Below, one piece after another: positions 60,031 through 64,000 of a stretch of 64,000 bases of DNA. Origin of the DNA: Hirsutella rhossiliensis (taxonomy: Eukaryota > Ascomycota > Sordariomycetes > Hypocreales > Ophiocordycipitaceae); the NCBI RefSeq assembly GCF_020360975.1, contig NW_025408684.1, positions 1,116,001 to 1,180,000 of the forward strand. The letters run 5' to 3'. Position numbers and translations under genes: made by a program. The notes under the pieces are model-generated. The model was not told where the DNA came from and ran no database searches. It was given only the letters and a program-made list of their open reading frames with translations. Position 1 is the first letter of the stretch; the number at the start of each line of letters is the position of its first letter.

Positions 60031-60733
60031 GGCGGTAGGAGCGGTAGTAGCGGCGCGGGTAGGAGCGGCGGTAGCGGCGGAGTTATTATCGGCCGCGGCT
60101 AGTATAGCGTCGACGAACGACTCTGTATACTCTAAGAAGGAGGAGGTAAGAGAGGGAGAGGCGGATATATCTATTGCGGAAGTTAGTACGATAGAATATA
60201 GCCTCCCGCTCTATAAGGCATAGAACTTATTAATTAAAGTTATTATTATTATTAGGGCTATTATTACTACTACCGCTATTACTATAAGTATATATTAATA
60301 GAGCGGCTTATATAGCTAGGAATAGACTAATACTTTAGGTAAAGCGGAACTTACTTATTAATACTACTACTATAGTTAAAGAAAGGAGAGAAGGAAGGGA
60401 AGGGGGGAAGGGGGGATACTGCCTTATATACCCCTTAGTAGAGGAAGCTACCTAAGGTAGAGGGGATAGGTAACTTAAGGCTTACGTAGGTCTAGACTAG
60501 CCGCTAGCTACCTAGGAGCGTATATAATAAGTTATACCCTTATTTAAACGGCTAGCCGGCCGACGAGTATAGAGCTAGGTCCCGGCTACCTAAGCTAATA
60601 GGCGCGGGGATAATAGGGCTAGTAGGGCCGGCCTTATTAATAGGAAAGGGTAGGGAAGAGCCTATAGTATAAGCCTAATTATATAGGAGCTAATAATAAG
60701 GTAGCGCTATACTATACTTAAGGAAGGGTATTA

Positions 60734-60919
60734 TATAAAAGTCTTTAACTATTATAGGTAATAGGCTTAGGCTATAGCCTAAGCCGCGTAGTTATATATA
60801 GAGGGCTAGATCCTATAAGTATAAGGGCGGGCTAGCTATATATAGAAGAGCTTTATATAGCTTATTAATATTATCTTATAAACGGCACCTATATATATAC
60901 CTCTACTTACTCTATAATA
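60734..60919 (+). repeat. G2 3' LTR (186 bp)
   Basis: Pairs with 53437-53622. A purine-rich AGGAAGGG just upstream (about 60721-60728) may be the polypurine tract. Followed by AAAGG. Confidence 0.88.
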
Positions 60920-63900
60920 AAAGGCACGATATAACGCCTTCTTAGTTAAATTTAAAGGATAAGTACTTTTAAAACCCTACTTAAGTATAAAACTAAACTA
61001 CTAGAAAATCGATTAACGCTACCTAAATAACTAAGTTATATTATTAGAACCTAATTATAGTATACTACTTAAATACCGCGATAATTATAGTTTATTAACG
61101 AGATATCTTTTAAAGATATATAAAATCTATAAATACGCTAAAATAAAAGAATAGTATAACGCTACTTATTTTAAGGTATTTAAACTATTAATCTTTTAAA
61201 GACTTATATAATAAGTTAAATATAATAAAGAAGATTATAACGAATATATATACTTAAACTATAGAGTTTATAAATATAAAAAAGTATAAGTATAGTATAA
61301 ATAATATAATAGTATACTAAAAGATTATTAGTAATATATATAAAGGCTATAAGCTATATTTAACTAAGAAAGAATTAATATAAAAATACTATATAAAAAT
61401 AAAAAGATATAGAATAAAAACTTAACCTTTAGTATAAAAATAAATAGAATTATAAAGTATAGTATATAATTAACTATAAAGTAGTATAATATAAATAATA
61501 TAGCGTTAAGAAATAAGAAATCTTTAATTAGCTATAAGAAATTAGTCTCTTAAGCCTTAATATAATACTATATAACGAAAATATAAAGAAATAATATTAA
61601 TAATAAATTAAAGAAGAATACTTAAATAAAATAAATAAAGACTAAGTAAAAAATAAAGTATATTATTTATAAAAGGGCTATAGACTAGTATAATATAATA
61701 AGATCTAAGGACCTTATATATAGTAATAGTAAGTTATAATAACTAGATAGTATTAGATATTTAAATTATAGGATATTATATATATATACTTTTAGACTAT
61801 AATATAATAGGTAATTACGTTTTACCTAAAGTTATTAATTATTACTAACTTATATAGAGATATAAGAAAGATCTATATAAACTTATAAATATTAAAGGAG
61901 AGGCCTTTAACTATAATAATAGAATTATTAATATAAAGATTAATTACCTTAATATTAATATTTAAGGCTACGACGAATAAGTTAACTTTAATATTATAGA
62001 TATTAAAGAATATAACCTTATATTAAGACTTTTATAGCTATAAGAGAGTAACTTATTAATTAACTAGAAAACTAACTAGCTATATTAAAACGAAGATATA
62101 AGTTTCTAAGACTAGTAGATTTAAAAGAAAGTAAAGTTTTATAATAATTTAGCTACTAAATAAGATAAAAAGGATAACCGTTTAAGTAAATTATTATAGG
62201 CTTTAGCGATATAAACGAAAATAGTAACTAAACTAGTAGATATAATAAAATCGACTAATAAGACCTATATACTAACTAATATAGCTATATAACTTAGTAT
62301 TTAATATAAATAGAATAAAGGATATAATATAAATATTTAAAGAGTTATTACTACTTTAAGGAAAGACCTTAAATAAATTAATAAAGAGCTTAAGTTAAAA
62401 GAAACTAGCTCTTAAGAAAAAGAATAAAGCTTATAAGATAAAATAAAGAATATCCTTTAAGAATACCGGAAATATAATAAACTCTTTAAGGAAGAACTTA
62501 AGATAGGGTTACTTAAATATAGCTAATAAAACTATAAAATTTATCTTAAGGATAAAATAACGCTAACGTTTTATAAAATCTATAACTTAAACGAAAAGTA
62601 ACTATAAATACTATATAACTACCTTAATAAGAATCTATAAAAAGGATATATATAAATATTAATATCTAAAATAAGCTACTTAGTTATATTTATTTTAAAG
62701 AAAAATAGTAAGCTATAACTAGTTATTAACTATAAACGCTTAAACGATATTATAATAAAGGACTAAATACTATTATTACGTATATTAGAACTATAAGATC
62801 GATAATATAGTAAAAAATAGTTTATAGCCTTTAATCTTAAAGGCGTCTATAACTTAATATATATAAAAAAGAGATATAAATAAATAATAGCCTTTAAAAT
62901 AAAATTTAAACTATTTAAATATCTAGTAATACTATTTAAACTTATAAATATACTAGCTACCTTTTAACGGATAATTAATAATATCCTATATAAATACTTA
63001 GATATCTTTATAGTAATATACTTAGATAATATCTTAATCTTCTTAGATACCCTAGAAGAATATAAGGAATATATTTATAAGGTACTTCGCGTACTTTAAA
63101 ATATAAAGTTATTAGTTAAACTAAAGAAAAGTAAGTTTTATATATAAGAAGTAGACTTCCTTAGATATATAATCTTATTAAAAGAGATATAAATATAATA
63201 AGATAAAATTAACTTAGTTAAAAAATAGCTAATACTAAAGAATATTAAGGATATATAAAGTTTCCTAGGATTTATAAATTACTACTAACGATTTATTAAA
63301 GATTTTAAAAAGATTATAGTACTATTATATAACTTAATAAAGAAGGAAAAAGAATTTATATAAGACGATAAAGCTAATAAAGCTTTTAAATATATTAAAA
63401 CTATAACTATATAAAAACTAGTTTTAACTACCTTTAATCTAAAATAATAAATCGAACTTAAAACTAATATATTAGACTTTACTTTAAGAGTATAAATTAA
63501 ATAAAAAGATAATAAAGGAAAACTATAACTAATTATATTTTACTTAAAAAAGCTATATAGTATAGAACTTAATTACCTTATCTATAATAAAGAATTCCTT
63601 ATAATTATTTAAGCTTTTAAGGAATTTTAATACTACTTTCTTAAAAGTAAATATAAAGTTAAGGTCTATATAGACTATAAGAATATCTTATATTTTATAA
63701 TAATATAATAGTTAAACGGACGATAGATTTAATAAGCTGAATACTTATTAGAATTTAACTATAAAATAATTTATAGAAAAGGAATAGAAAACGGTCGAGC
63801 TAATACCCTTAATTAACGAAGTAACTATAATATAGGGGCACTTATAGTAAAAGGATAGCTCTTAGAAATTAACGAAAATAAGAACTACTAGTAATAATAG

Positions 63901-64000
63901 CTAAATATAATATTTAAAGTATAACTTAATAACTTAATATATTAAAAGATTCTAAAATAGATAAAAGAATATAAAGTATTAAACGGATATAATAAGGAAT

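Larger units (their letters stand above)
53437..60919 (+). mobile_element. Complete gypsy-type LTR retrotransposon G2 nested in G1, RIP-mutated
   Basis: Bounded by two 186-bp LTRs (53437-53622 and 60734-60919), with ends TATAA...ATAATA from TG...CA. The 5-bp duplication AAAGG lies at 53432-53436 and 60920-60924. Length is 7483 bp, or 6978 bp without the solo LTR and its extra target copy. Pol relics on the plus strand: reverse transcriptase about 56250-56640 (relics of KLDI, PF-FLGAPATF and YIDNILIYI), RNase H about 56960-57230 (KVDYSG, AFYSYKLT, NYAIYDKEILAF), integrase about 58000-58500. After pol, 59264-60030 carries an antisense reading frame with GCC/GGC-rich codons that survived because RIP ignores CpG and GpC. 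Confidence 0.88.
51191..64000 (+). mobile_element. Gypsy-type LTR retrotransposon G1, right copy, RIP-destroyed and interrupted by G2
   Basis: 5' LTR 51191-51640, Gag region about 51641-53431, then an interruption by G2 (53437-60919), then pol from 60925 to the window end. The junction is proved by the left G1 copy: its sequence around 2720-2760 (reverse complement) is continuous where this copy is split. A Gag zinc-knuckle relic lies at 52548-52592 with both readable cysteines turned to tyrosine and the His to Tyr. Reverse transcriptase is at about 62700-63110, ending in a YLDN-IL relic of YLDDIL (Asp to Asn, a G-to-A change). RNase H follows to the edge; integrase and 3' LTR are outside the window. 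Confidence 0.85.

Noticed and set aside
1..64000. CRISPR arrays, bacterial operons, tRNA or rRNA genes
   Set aside because: Spliced fungal genes and RIP rule out a prokaryote. I saw no cloverleaf with A/B boxes and no rRNA sequence; a tRNA scan could still find a short gene I missed.

Overview
The window is nuclear DNA of a filamentous ascomycete, probably a sordariomycete and perhaps Hypocreales. Evidence: short introns (55-91 bp, one of 244 bp) with CTAAC/CTGAC-like branch sites, fungal-type orthologues, and repeats destroyed by repeat-induced point mutation (RIP). It has two compartments. A GC-rich gene island of about 20 kb (roughly 29,620-49,930) lies between two blocks (1-29,620 and 49,931-64,000) in which CpA and TpG are almost absent while CpG and GpC survive. 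ATG contains TpG, so the flanks have almost no start codons and no real open frames; CAA/CAG/CGA codons have become stops.

Gene island, left to right: ATG9 (+), a mitoferrin-type mitochondrial carrier (+), a DNAJC3/P58IPK-like ER co-chaperone (-), a HAUS1-like augmin subunit (+), VAC14 (-), a cytochrome b5-fused sphingolipid delta-8 desaturase (-), and mitochondrial dihydrolipoyl dehydrogenase (-). All look intact; I give exon models that keep frame throughout. They are housekeeping genes (autophagy, PtdIns(3,5)P2 and vacuole control, mitochondrial iron, ER folding, spindle microtubules, glucosylceramide synthesis, 2-oxoacid dehydrogenases), not a biosynthetic cluster. A possible decayed Cys-rich small protein lies between the co-chaperone and HAUS1 genes.

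Left flank: family G1 (gypsy-type; 5' LTR plus gag and part of pol) on the minus strand at 1-5,006. Next is family G3 (gypsy-type, plus strand) from 5,007 to about 12,480, with a long antisense reading frame after its integrase. Then comes copia-type C1 (plus, about 12,490-23,400), split inside its reverse transcriptase by a complete copia-type C2 (minus, 15,375-21,693, two 697-bp LTRs). A 3' part of G1 (minus, about 24,740-26,822) and unassigned mutated sequence reach the island.

Right flank: a nested chain. A G2 3' fragment (minus, 50,107-51,190) is broken by a G1 element starting at 51,191 (plus). That G1 element is broken by a complete G2 element (53,437-60,919; 186-bp LTRs; target duplication AAAGG). 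The G2 element is in turn broken by a solo G1 LTR (53,728-54,227; target duplication TATAG) that carries no RIP. G1 continues to the window end. Names G1, G2, G3, C1 and C2 are mine. The most interesting signals are this reciprocal nesting, the RIP-free solo LTR, and antisense reading frames in two different gypsy families.
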